From Dehalococcoidia bacterium UBA2979 (GTDB taxonomy: Bacteria > Chloroflexota > Dehalococcoidia > UBA2979), in assembly GCA_002348225.1 (NCBI GenBank), contig DEAP01000094.1:1-20081 (forward strand): a DNA stretch of 20,081 nucleotides, given 5' to 3'. Each line of letters opens with the position of its first letter. The first letter of the stretch is position 1. Of this stretch, positions 14,387 through 20,081 are shown in pieces. Made by a program: the position numbers and the translations under genes. The notes beneath the pieces were generated by a model. The model saw nothing but the letters and a program-made list of their open reading frames with translations, searched no databases and was not told where the DNA came from.

Positions 14387-15409
14387 ATGCCAAAGAAACC
14401 ATTAATAGCTGTGACACTTGGTGACCCGTCGGGTGTAGGTCCAGAGGTTGTCGTCAAAGCTCTGGCAAATGCCGAGGTGCATGAGTCTGCTAATGTGTTT
14501 GTCATTGGTGCGGTCGAACCTGTGAAACGAGCAATTGAGCAGGTTGGACTTGATGTGGCTGCGTGTTCGGTAACCAATATTCCTGAAGACGAAAGCGATC
14601 CGGGGTGCATTTCAGTTTTTGAGAGTACGCCGTCCACTGATATGAGTTTTCCCATGGGTATAATCTCGGAGGAATCGGCTCGTGCATCACACGAATGGGT
14701 TGAGATAGCTACGCAGTTAGCTCTAGCCGGACAAGTAGACGCAATTTCTACGGCCCCAGTTAATAAAGAAGCCTGGCGCCTGGCTGGGTTTGCGGACAAG
14801 GGTCATCAGGAAGTATTCCAGAGAATCACTCAGGCCGAGTACGTGGCAACGATGCTGGTGAGCGGTGACTTACGCTGTATGCATTTGTCTACTCATTTGT
14901 CCGTTTCACAGGCGGCTGACTACGTCACAGAGGCGAATGTTCTACGCGCGTTAGAACTCACACAGCAATATTTTCTGAAGTGGGGTTTTACATCTCCGCG
15001 GATAGGTGTGGCTGCTTTAAACCCTCATGCAAGTGATGGAGGACTGATAGGTACGACCGAAGACGACGAGATCACTCCGGCCATTGACCGAGCCAAAACA
15101 CTAGGAATTAACGCTATTGGCCCAGTACCAGCAGATACAGTGTTTAATCAGGCAATTGATGGTCTATATGACGTAGTGTTGGTTATGTATCACGATCAAG
15201 GGCATATACCTATCAAAGTGTATGGTTTTGAAAACAGTATCACGGTAAATCTAGGTATTCCGTTTATCCGGACATCGGTTGATCACGGGACAGCGTTCGA
15301 CATAGCCGGTAAGAACAAGGCTCAGGCTGTGAGCATGGTCGAAGCTATTTCATTGGCAACATCACTCAGTTTGGGGAGTTGGACTAGGGTAGGCACGACT
15401 ACTGATTGA
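14387..15409 (+). CDS. pdxA: PdxA-family dehydrogenase (4-hydroxythreonine-4-phosphate dehydrogenase-like)
   Basis: ATG 14387, with AGGAG at 14376-14380, gives 340 residues; a TTG three bases earlier is also in frame. The family landmarks are present: VTLGDPSGVGPE (9-20), STAPVNKEAW (121-130), NPHASDGG (212-219), VMYHDQGHIPIK (267-278) and NSITVNLGIPFIRTSVDHGT (283-302). The metal-binding histidines of E. coli PdxA correspond to His170, His214 and His269. The substrate-binding GHTE motif reads GHQE (139-142), which differs from classic PdxA. The enzyme may make 3-hydroxy-1-aminoacetone phosphate for pyridoxal phosphate. It may instead be one of the PdxA-like paralogues acting on tetronate phosphates or cis-dihydrodiols. 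No other vitamin B6 gene is nearby, and a muconolactone-isomerase-like gene converges on it with an 11-bp overlap. NAD-dependent and cytosolic by family. Confidence 0.85.
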   Translation: MPKKPLIAVTLGDPSGVGPEVVVKALANAEVHESANVFVIGAVEPVKRAIEQVGLDVAACSVTNIPEDESDPGCISVFESTPSTDMSFPMGIISEESARASHEWVEIATQLALAGQVDAISTAPVNKEAWRLAGFADKGHQEVFQRITQAEYVATMLVSGDLRCMHLSTHLSVSQAADYVTEANVLRALELTQQYFLKWGFTSPRIGVAALNPHASDGGLIGTTEDDEITPAIDRAKTLGINAIGPVPADTVFNQAIDGLYDVVLVMYHDQGHIPIKVYGFENSITVNLGIPFIRTSVDHGTAFDIAGKNKAQAVSMVEAISLATSLSLGSWTRVGTTTD

Positions 15410-15677
15410 GGTATGACTTTATAGCTTCAGGATTGAGCATCGGATAGATTTCAAACTCTGCAGGTATTATTTCTGCCCACTCATTCAGTAAGGAGTGGAG
15501 CTCTTCATTTGAATCAACGTCAAATATTCCAACTCCACCTCTGCCAGTTCTGGCGTAGACGGACTGCATGTGTCCACTATCTAGTTGTTTTTGTGCCCAA
15601 TCCCAGTACTGTTTTCTGTATTCTCTGACTTCAGACGGGCGTGTCGGATGTGGCGTACTAATAACTAAAAACAACAT
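15399..15677 (-). CDS. Muconolactone delta-isomerase-like small ferredoxin-fold protein
   Basis: A 92-residue protein from ATG 15677, with GGGAG 7 nt upstream; a longer reading to 15734 has no ribosome site. It begins MLFLVISTPHPT and carries GIFDVDSNEELHSLLNE, close to the IFDVDSNDELHEIL segment of muconolactone isomerase (CatC). It ends in an IEV/IYP-like strand (EFEIYPMLNP). CatC subunits have about the same length and form decamers of alpha/beta ferredoxin-fold dimers. The catalytic residues cannot be confirmed by eye, so it may be another dimeric alpha/beta-barrel enzyme. Its 3' end overlaps pdxA by 11 bp on the opposite strand. No beta-ketoadipate genes (catA, catB, pcaD) are in the window. 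Confidence 0.7.
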   Translation of the reverse strand: MLFLVISTPHPTRPSEVREYRKQYWDWAQKQLDSGHMQSVYARTGRGGVGIFDVDSNEELHSLLNEWAEIIPAEFEIYPMLNPEAIKSYLNQ

Positions 15678-15724
15678 CTTGAATCTCCCATTCGTACTGA
15701 GGAATCCTATCATTGCCTTCCTGT

Positions 15725-15741
15725 AGAGTGTCATACACTCT
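15725..15741. promoter_or_regulatory. Operator-like dyad AGAGTGT-cat-ACACTCT
   Basis: A perfect 7-bp inverted repeat with a 3-nt centre lies between the divergent isomerase-like gene (start 15677) and the 52-codon gene (start 15757). Such a tight 17-bp palindrome is typical of a dimeric HTH regulator site. The half-site AGTGT also occurs in the dyad at 6784-6819, which hints at a shared regulator. Confidence 0.5.
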
Positions 15742-15756
15742 TGTGAAAGGACTAAT

Positions 15757-15915
15757 ATGATTACACCAATCGAATCATACGCGATTACATTTATTCCACT
15801 ACTAATCGGTGCAACAGTCTGGCTTTCGATGCGCCGTAAGTCCCGCTGGGCCGTTCCATTTGCTCTCCTTTTGATTTTGGTTGTGCATCTGTCTCTTAAA
15901 ACAATTCTTACATGA
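15757..15915 (+). CDS. Small two-helix membrane protein, 52 residues
   Basis: ATG 15757 is preceded by GAAAGGA with a 5-nt spacer, and the frame runs to TGA at 15913-15915. The product starts MITPIESYAITFIPLLIGA. It has two hydrophobic segments, about 8-24 and 31-47, separated by MRRKSRW. The positive-inside rule puts that loop in the cytoplasm. I do not recognise a family. Evidence for a real gene is the ribosome site, a hydrophobicity pattern that random frames rarely give, the dyad just upstream, and a stop directly next to the converging DHA2 stop with no spare bases. A role as a regulator or partner of the adjacent transporter is possible but unproven. Confidence 0.55.
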   Translation: MITPIESYAITFIPLLIGATVWLSMRRKSRWAVPFALLLILVVHLSLKTILT

Positions 15916-17580
15916 TCAGTAGTCAGTTCTGTCAGAATGTTTTCTTCTCCATATCCAGTCCATGAAGATCACCGCAAGAATCATGATGGGAAAGCTCATA
16001 ACAATTGTCTTGGTAGCTGGAGTCGATCCCGACATGATCGGAGCTTGCTCGTCGTTGCCGTTACGACTCTCGACTTCGTCCTGAATCAAGTTTTGTACCG
16101 TTTGGTGTTTGTCTTCCGATACTGACTTTTCCCGCCTGGTAGTTCTGGTGAATAAAGTAACGAACAGACCGGCTAAAGCTAGAGCAGAGGCCAGCCAGAA
16201 CGCATGTTTCCATCCCTGTATAAATGCCTCACCAGATCCAGGTGTGTTAGCGATTTCATTCAAAGGGATATCGAATCCTTTGCCTGCCATGGCGGCAACA
16301 ACTATGGCGGTAATGACGGCTTGTCCAGTCACATTACCCACGTTTCTTGTCAGATTACTAAAAGCGCCTCCCACTCCAAGTCGTGCACTGGGGAGAGCTC
16401 CCATGAGGAGTCCTTGGTTCGGAACGTTCCAGAAACCGAGAGCCAATCCGTTCAACATCAGAGCTCCCATAAGAAACCAGAGTGGGAGTTTTGCGTCACC
16501 GAATGACATCCAGATAGTACTAATTATCAATAAAACGAATCCAAACACAGCGAACGGTTTGGGATTGAATTTATCGGATAGCCGACCAGCACTTGTAGAG
16601 GCGATAGCCATGCCTAGGAAATTCAGAACGAGTACAAATCCTGCGATCCCTGATGACATGCCTCTGACACTGATAAGTAGTATAGGTGGCAGTAATTGAA
16701 CCGTAGTCGAGGCCATAAATCCAATCCCTCTCGCAGCGACCGAAGTAGCGAAATTCAGGTTATTGAACATCCGAAGATCAAGCATCGGTGATGATGCTCT
16801 TAGTTCCCAGAAACAAAAAAGCACCAACAATACCACAACCGTAGCTGCTGCTCCTACAAATAGTCCGGATGTAACTGATAAGTCGATGGGGTTGTTAATG
16901 AGCGTCACAAGGACCGTCACAGCCAAGGCTGATAATACTGCACCACCCCAGTCAAATTTTTGTACGAGTGTTGATTGACGAAGGGCTAGGACAGAAGTGT
17001 CTATGAATATCATTGCCGACAGGGCAGTCAATAGACTCAAGGGCACAAGCATAAAGAACATAGCTTCCCAAGGGAGTACCTGCAGAGTAAGTCCGGCAAC
17101 GATAGGCCCACAGCAACCACCGATTGCAACCGCCGTACTCTGACTTCCTATAGCTGTTCCTTGCTCCTCCGGAGGGAAAGAAGCTATTGCTAGTGCGGTC
17201 TGTGTAGACTGAATCATCGCACCGCCTACAGCCATAATTAAGCGAGCACCTATCAGTAACATAAATGATGGCGCTAAGCCTGTGCTGAGGGCCCCTAGAC
17301 CGAATAACAGGAGACCGATCACGTGTATACGTTTCCAGCCGAACATATCGCCAACGCGACCCATTGGCATGATCAATGCGCTCAATACGAGTGATTCAAT
17401 TATCACTACCCAAGAGACTAATTTAAGAGTGATTTCAAAATCTTCAGCGATAGCCGAAAGAGCGACAAACACCATAGTCATACTGAGTACATTGGTGAAT
17501 AAAGACAGACCTATGGGGAAGAACGATCGCCATTTGTGGGCATAACTAGCGGGCGAAACTGTTGGAGAATTGGTTTCCAT
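15916..17580 (-). CDS. DHA2-type MFS exporter, paralogue of the 11092 gene
   Basis: This 554-residue protein belongs to the 14-TM EmrB/QacA class. It aligns without gaps to the first DHA2 protein over the N-terminal half. Shared stretches include GLSLFT, VSWVVII, ALIMPMGRVGD versus ALMMPMGRLGD, LFGLGAL, APSF, AIGSQ and LPWE. In motif A the usual GRK reads GWK (GRVGDMFGWKR). The transporter core ends near 478, followed by a hydrophilic tail (about 480-525) and a further hydrophobic segment (SFPIMILAVIFMDWIW, 52nd to 67th of the last 77 residues). ATG 17580 has no clear Shine-Dalgarno site. It lies 9 nt after the DUF1295 stop, so translation is probably coupled to that gene. The substrate is unknown; an organic anion or lipophilic compound would fit the family. 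Confidence 0.9.
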   Translation of the reverse strand: METNSPTVSPASYAHKWRSFFPIGLSLFTNVLSMTMVFVALSAIAEDFEITLKLVSWVVIIESLVLSALIMPMGRVGDMFGWKRIHVIGLLLFGLGALSTGLAPSFMLLIGARLIMAVGGAMIQSTQTALAIASFPPEEQGTAIGSQSTAVAIGGCCGPIVAGLTLQVLPWEAMFFMLVPLSLLTALSAMIFIDTSVLALRQSTLVQKFDWGGAVLSALAVTVLVTLINNPIDLSVTSGLFVGAAATVVVLLVLFCFWELRASSPMLDLRMFNNLNFATSVAARGIGFMASTTVQLLPPILLISVRGMSSGIAGFVLVLNFLGMAIASTSAGRLSDKFNPKPFAVFGFVLLIISTIWMSFGDAKLPLWFLMGALMLNGLALGFWNVPNQGLLMGALPSARLGVGGAFSNLTRNVGNVTGQAVITAIVVAAMAGKGFDIPLNEIANTPGSGEAFIQGWKHAFWLASALALAGLFVTLFTRTTRREKSVSEDKHQTVQNLIQDEVESRNGNDEQAPIMSGSTPATKTIVMSFPIMILAVIFMDWIWRRKHSDRTDY

Positions 17581-17589
17581 AACAGTCGA

Positions 17590-18498
17590 CTACAAGAGGT
17601 CGTCTTCCATCGATTTGGGTGGTCGGAGGATTAATGCGGGGGTGTTTTTTTGATACCAGATATATTTTTTATCACTTCCCCACTTCGCATCACCGTGCTC
17701 GTCTAGCATTCTGATACCTGAGACCTTTGTCAGCATGAAGATTGTGTAAGGCACTGACAACGCAGTTATGTATTGCCATCCGCTAAGTTCTGTTATCAGC
17801 ATGATTAAAATCCCTGTCCACAGGAGAATTTCTCCTAAATAATTAGGATGACGAGACCATGCCCAAAGTCCTGAGGTGATGAATCTACCCTCGTTAGCTG
17901 GATCGGCACGGAACCTTTTTTTCTGGCCGTCGGCAAGTATCTCGAGTACGAATCCAATTCCCCAAATCAGTGCCCCAATGACCGCGTACGGAGTGATCTC
18001 GAGCTCCCTACCGTCCGCTGCAATTGCAGCAAGAGCAGGGGACGAGCATGAGAGAACCCACAGACCTTGCAGATTCCATGTCATAAAGAATCGACTCATA
18101 CTTGGTTTGATTGTCGTGAATCTTTTATCAAAACCGTCACGCTGAATTCGTAAAGAAAGGAATGACGAGAGCCGGAGAGCCCAAACAATGATCATCAGAG
18201 CCAATATATATCCGACCAAAGTCATATTTTCTGCTAGTGCGACGGTAAAGATCATCGCAATGACGTACGTTACACCGCCGGTCAGGTCGAAAAATTTCTC
18301 AGTTTGAAAAATATATGCCGGCACAAAGAGAATCCACTGGGTACCAAAAATCAGTATTGCAGTCAACGCAAAAAGTGGAATGCCTCGAGGAGAATTATTA
18401 GGAACATATCCGTCATCGCTCCCAGCAATAGCAAGTAATAAACCGACTATCACGATCACAACACATACTAGTGAGGCAGCCAAGCCCGCGTTCCGCAT
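17590..18498 (-). CDS. DUF1295 membrane protein (steroid 5-alpha-reductase/ICMT-like fold)
   Basis: From ATG 18498 (AAAGGG about 7 nt upstream) the protein has 302 residues. An upstream ATG at 18606 would add 36 basic residues with no homology and no ribosome site. There are six to seven hydrophobic helices. Family markers are EKFFDLTGGVTY (67-78), the RLSSFLSLRIQRDG region (109-122) and FITSGLWAWSRHPNYLGE (206-223). The HPNYLGE box is shared with isoprenylcysteine carboxyl methyltransferases and steroid reductases, where it lies near the cofactor site. DUF1295 proteins are common in bacteria, and their reaction is generally not established. The gene probably forms an operon with the downstream DHA2 exporter (9 nt), so the enzyme may modify a lipid or hydrophobic compound that the exporter handles. 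Confidence 0.88.
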   Translation of the reverse strand: MRNAGLAASLVCVVIVIVGLLLAIAGSDDGYVPNNSPRGIPLFALTAILIFGTQWILFVPAYIFQTEKFFDLTGGVTYVIAMIFTVALAENMTLVGYILALMIIVWALRLSSFLSLRIQRDGFDKRFTTIKPSMSRFFMTWNLQGLWVLSCSSPALAAIAADGRELEITPYAVIGALIWGIGFVLEILADGQKKRFRADPANEGRFITSGLWAWSRHPNYLGEILLWTGILIMLITELSGWQYITALSVPYTIFMLTKVSGIRMLDEHGDAKWGSDKKYIWYQKNTPALILRPPKSMEDDLL

Positions 18499-18619
18499 CT
18501 TTAAACCCTTTAACTTGAATTTAACTTTCTTAATTAGTCGACTCCGTGCAGGATAAGCTAGATTGTGGGTATGAATGGATTTCGAGACTTTCCACTGTGC
18601 TATCACACTATTCTGGATG

Positions 18620-18720
18620 CACCAAATATCGGTAATCTGAACGACTCAAAGAGCGCTGCGTCGATTACACCTGGCAACAGACGAGATCGACATTACTCGC
18701 CGATGAGATTCTATTTGGTG
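18620..18720. ncRNA. Candidate structured element with nested inverted repeats (first)
   Basis: CACCAAATA (18620-18628) pairs perfectly with TATTTGGTG (18712-18720). Inside these, AATC (18634-18637) pairs with GATT (18707-18710), and GTCGAT (18660-18665) pairs with ATCGAC (18686-18691). The pairs are properly nested and give one long interrupted stem of about 100 nt. No covariation data are available, so RNA status is a hypothesis. Strand is unknown. Confidence 0.3.
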
Positions 18721-18795
18721 TGCTAGGTATCTAACAGATCTTATTTTCTTGATTGAGTAAGTTATGTTTAATGTTGGCTACAGCCAGCGTAAAAT

Positions 18796-18900
18796 CCTTC
18801 AAGGAGTTGAACGATTATCCGGTACTTTTCGAAGTCACTTGTCGCGCTCTAACAACCCCTCAATTGTTTGTTGCGAAGGGATACTACAACTCCTTGAAGG
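18796..18900. ncRNA. Candidate structured element closed by a perfect 14-bp inverted repeat (second)
   Basis: CCTTCAAGGAGTTG (18796-18809) and CAACTCCTTGAAGG (18887-18900) are exact reverse complements separated by 77 nt. Inside, AACAA can pair with TTGTT and CGC with GCG around 18845-18875, with a small bulge. The element ends 48 nt before the ATG of the small membrane protein gene, so it would lie in that gene's 5' leader if transcribed on the plus strand. No target-site duplication flanks it. Confidence 0.4.
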
Positions 18901-18948
18901 TTCTTCAACTTTCGTTTCATGTACTCGTTGATCTGATATCGTTCCCGT

Positions 18949-19212
18949 ATGGTAGATGTTTTTTACGTGTTGATTGTTGCCGCTGTGATGTCCTTTATCA
19001 CCGCCCTGATTTTATATCGATTTATTGGCCCTACAAGCACTGACAGTCACTATTCACATGGCAAAGAGATGTTCACTGAGACCTTTGTTGCTCGACAAGA
19101 ATTCCAGGACTCGAAACCTGCGATCCGCACATCGAGTGCTTTTGGGACATTAGTCTGTGGTTTTGTCATATTGGTGGCAAGTCTGTTTTTTATTGGCAGC
19201 TCGCGTGATTGA
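18949..19212 (+). CDS. Small two-helix membrane protein, 87 residues
   Basis: ATG 18949 opens an 87-residue frame with two clear hydrophobic helices, about 4-26 (FYVLIVAAVMSFITALILY) and 63-83 (SAFGTLVCGFVILVASLFF). A polar linker with several charged residues and YSHGKEMFTETF joins them. No family is recognised. No Shine-Dalgarno site precedes the ATG, so it may be leaderless or start under the control of the structured leader upstream. It lies 66 nt before the DsrE-like gene in the same direction. The helix-linker-helix plan resembles small transporter or enzyme-complex subunits, but nothing specific can be said. Confidence 0.6.
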   Translation: MVDVFYVLIVAAVMSFITALILYRFIGPTSTDSHYSHGKEMFTETFVARQEFQDSKPAIRTSSAFGTLVCGFVILVASLFFIGSSRD

Positions 19213-19215
19213 ATG

Positions 19216-19246
19216 TTGGTCGACATGTAGTTACCTTCACTATATT
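19216..19246 (+). promoter_or_regulatory. Possible promoter upstream of the DsrE-like gene
   Basis: TATATT (19241-19246, 5/6 match to a -10 element) is preceded by TTGGTC (19216-19221) with a 19-nt spacer, which is long. The -10 lies 33 nt before the GTG start. It is a weak candidate only; read-through from the upstream gene is an alternative. Confidence 0.25.
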
Positions 19247-19278
19247 CATTAGTTAATTCATATGGGAAGGATATTGTT

Positions 19279-19641
19279 GTGAAAGTTGCTTATATTTTGA
19301 ATACACCCAATGCAGCCAATTACAAGGTAGGAGACATGATTCTGCCTCAGTTAGAGGAAGATCGACACGGAGTAGACGTGCTCGGAATATTTTTCTTCGA
19401 CGACAACGCATTTATGTTGAGGGAAGGTGACCCGAAAGGCGAACGTTTAGCCAAGATTGCTAAAGAAAAAGGAATGCTCTTAATGATGTGTGATCAATGT
19501 GCACTGCAGAGAGGCCTTGCGACTGGTGAAGCTGGTAACGCTCAGCCGAGTGGTGTGGTCGAGGGTGTTGCCGTGGGCTGTTTCCCCGATTTATATGCTG
19601 CTTTAGGACCCGCTGCTCCAGATCAGGTGATTTCGCTATAA
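19279..19641 (+). CDS. DsrE-family sulfur-relay protein with CDQC motif (SaoD/DsrE-like)
   Basis: This 120-residue protein has a GTG start behind GGGAAGG (8-nt spacer). It is a short alpha/beta protein of the DsrE/TusD type: strand MKVAYILNTP, then LPQLEEDRHGVDVLGIFFFD (22-41) and the helix GERLAKIAKEKG. A strand then leads to MMCDQCALQRGL (69-80), with Cys71 and Cys74 as CxxC. EGVAVGCFPDLYAAL (95-109) brings a third cysteine at 101. DsrE-like proteins carry sulfur on cysteine. The closest group I can recall is the SaoD/DsrE one, named for a proposed selenocysteine-assisted organometal system; this assignment is from memory and unverified. The next gene, a crotonase, begins 7 nt after the stop, so the two are probably co-transcribed. 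A link to the sulfurtransferase at 317 is possible but distant. Confidence 0.8.
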   Translation: MKVAYILNTPNAANYKVGDMILPQLEEDRHGVDVLGIFFFDDNAFMLREGDPKGERLAKIAKEKGMLLMMCDQCALQRGLATGEAGNAQPSGVVEGVAVGCFPDLYAALGPAAPDQVISL

Positions 19642-19648
19642 TCCAGAT

Positions 19649-20081
19649 ATGGCTTCGAATCACACTCCACCCTCAATGCTGAAGAGCGAGATACTTGATT
19701 CCACGCTGGTTATTACAATGAACCGGCCTGAGCGTCTCAACGCTCTTACGGATGAGATGAAGATCTTGTTTCGAGATCTTCTGCTAAGTGTTCGTGATAA
19801 CGCTGAAATACGCGCAGTGGTGGTGACGGGAGAAGGCAGGGCTTTCTGTTCGGGGGCGGATTTGAGTTCTGGCAGTAAATTGTCCGGTGAAGATATTCTC
19901 CCGTCGCGACCAGCTCCCAGATTTGGGTGGCTGGAATTGTTTCATAAATTGCCAGTACCTGTTATTGCTGCTGTTAATGGCCCGGCTGTGGGTGGTGGCT
20001 TTGGAATTGCTCTGGCATGCGATATACGGGTGATGGGTGAGGGGAGTTATTTTTATCCCGCTTTTACCGATCGTGGGCTTG
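19649..20081 (+). CDS. Enoyl-CoA hydratase/isomerase family protein, 5' part (runs off the window)
   Basis: ATG 19649 opens a frame of 144 codons to the window edge; Met10 (19676) is an alternative start. Neither has a clear ribosome site, so coupling to the DsrE-like stop 7 nt upstream is likely. Crotonase landmarks are MNRPERLNALTDEM, then GRAFCSGADLSSG (first oxyanion-hole strand) and AAVNGPAVGGGFGIALACD (second). The first hydratase Glu position is Gly (GGGFG), and the second element reads FYPAFTDRGL with Ala in place of Glu. This resembles PaaG/enoyl-CoA isomerase members (AF..IGL type), in which an Asp a few residues further on is catalytic. That residue lies beyond the window, so isomerase activity is likely but not shown. 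It differs from the crotonase at 4731. Confidence 0.88.
   Translation, partial: MASNHTPPSMLKSEILDSTLVITMNRPERLNALTDEMKILFRDLLLSVRDNAEIRAVVVTGEGRAFCSGADLSSGSKLSGEDILPSRPAPRFGWLELFHKLPVPVIAAVNGPAVGGGFGIALACDIRVMGEGSYFYPAFTDRGL

Larger units (their letters stand above)
18499..18948. other. Long intergenic region with two nested-repeat elements
   Basis: This 450-nt gap separates the divergent DUF1295 gene and the small membrane protein gene. It holds the two inverted-repeat elements listed separately (18620-18720 and 18796-18900). Open frames across it are interrupted or overlap the repeats, and none has a ribosome site. No tRNA shape or insertion-sequence end is visible, and I found no convincing promoter by eye. 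Confidence 0.6.

Noticed and set aside
16109..16699. 196-codon plus-strand frame opposite the second DHA2 gene
   Set aside because: Antisense shadow of a membrane protein with the same compositional bias and no ribosome site.
18796..18900. Miniature transposable element with terminal inverted repeats
   Set aside because: No target-site duplication flanks the arms and no second copy is in the window; kept only as an alternative to a structured RNA.
18753..19043. 96-residue plus-strand frame across the second structured element
   Set aside because: It overlaps the exact inverted repeat and the better frame at 18949, lacks a ribosome site, and has no recognisable domain.

Overview
The window looks like a stretch of chromosome from a free-living Chloroflexota bacterium, most like the marine SAR202/Dehalococcoidia type. 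This is inferred from gene content, not from a marker gene. The clues are a Tat-dependent family-5 solute-binding lipoprotein with an Ala/Thr/Gln-rich linker, several CoA-ester enzymes of uncertain specificity, two long DHA2-type exporters, a DUF1295 membrane protein and a DsrE-like protein. Base composition is moderate (mid-40s % GC by eye). I see no rRNA, tRNA, CRISPR array, transposase, phage gene or origin.

Layout. (1) 1-2101: the 5' part of a NicO/UreH-type nickel/cobalt transporter on the minus strand, divergent from a two-domain sulfurtransferase and an aminoglycoside-phosphotransferase-fold kinase. (2) 2137-6726: a divergent CoA-ester island. On the minus strand are an isocitrate-lyase/PEP-mutase-fold protein and a biotin-dependent carboxyltransferase. 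On the plus strand are a crotonase and a class III (CaiB/BaiF) CoA-transferase. A perfect dyad lies between the two arms. (3) 6731-10849: an ABC importer operon with one Tat lipoprotein SBP and two permeases, a strong intercistronic hairpin, and no ATPase gene here. (4) 11092-18498: a transporter-rich block with two DHA2 MFS proteins that are clear paralogues on opposite strands, a smaller MFS protein, a PdxA-family dehydrogenase with a small unknown protein before it, a muconolactone-isomerase-like ferredoxin-fold protein, an unlisted 52-residue membrane protein and a DUF1295 protein. (5) 18499-18948: the only gap over 300 nt, holding two long-range inverted repeats about 100 nt across. (6) 18949-20081: a small membrane protein, a DsrE-family protein with a CDQC motif, and the 5' part of a second crotonase.

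How the genes may work together (inference): the importer brings in an organic nutrient. The CoA-transferase and crotonase activate and modify a carboxylic acid as a CoA thioester. The lyase-fold protein and carboxyltransferase handle a C-C bond step and a carboxylation or decarboxylation step. The second block looks like export or tolerance plus redox chemistry on small organics. The most unusual signals are active-site losses in the lyase-fold protein and the first crotonase, the mirrored DHA2 pair with an extra C-terminal helix, and the structured intergenic region 18620-18900.

Start codons were moved inward for five genes (3717, 13997, 14387, 15677, 18498) on the basis of Shine-Dalgarno sites and neighbours. 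Reasons are given in each entry.
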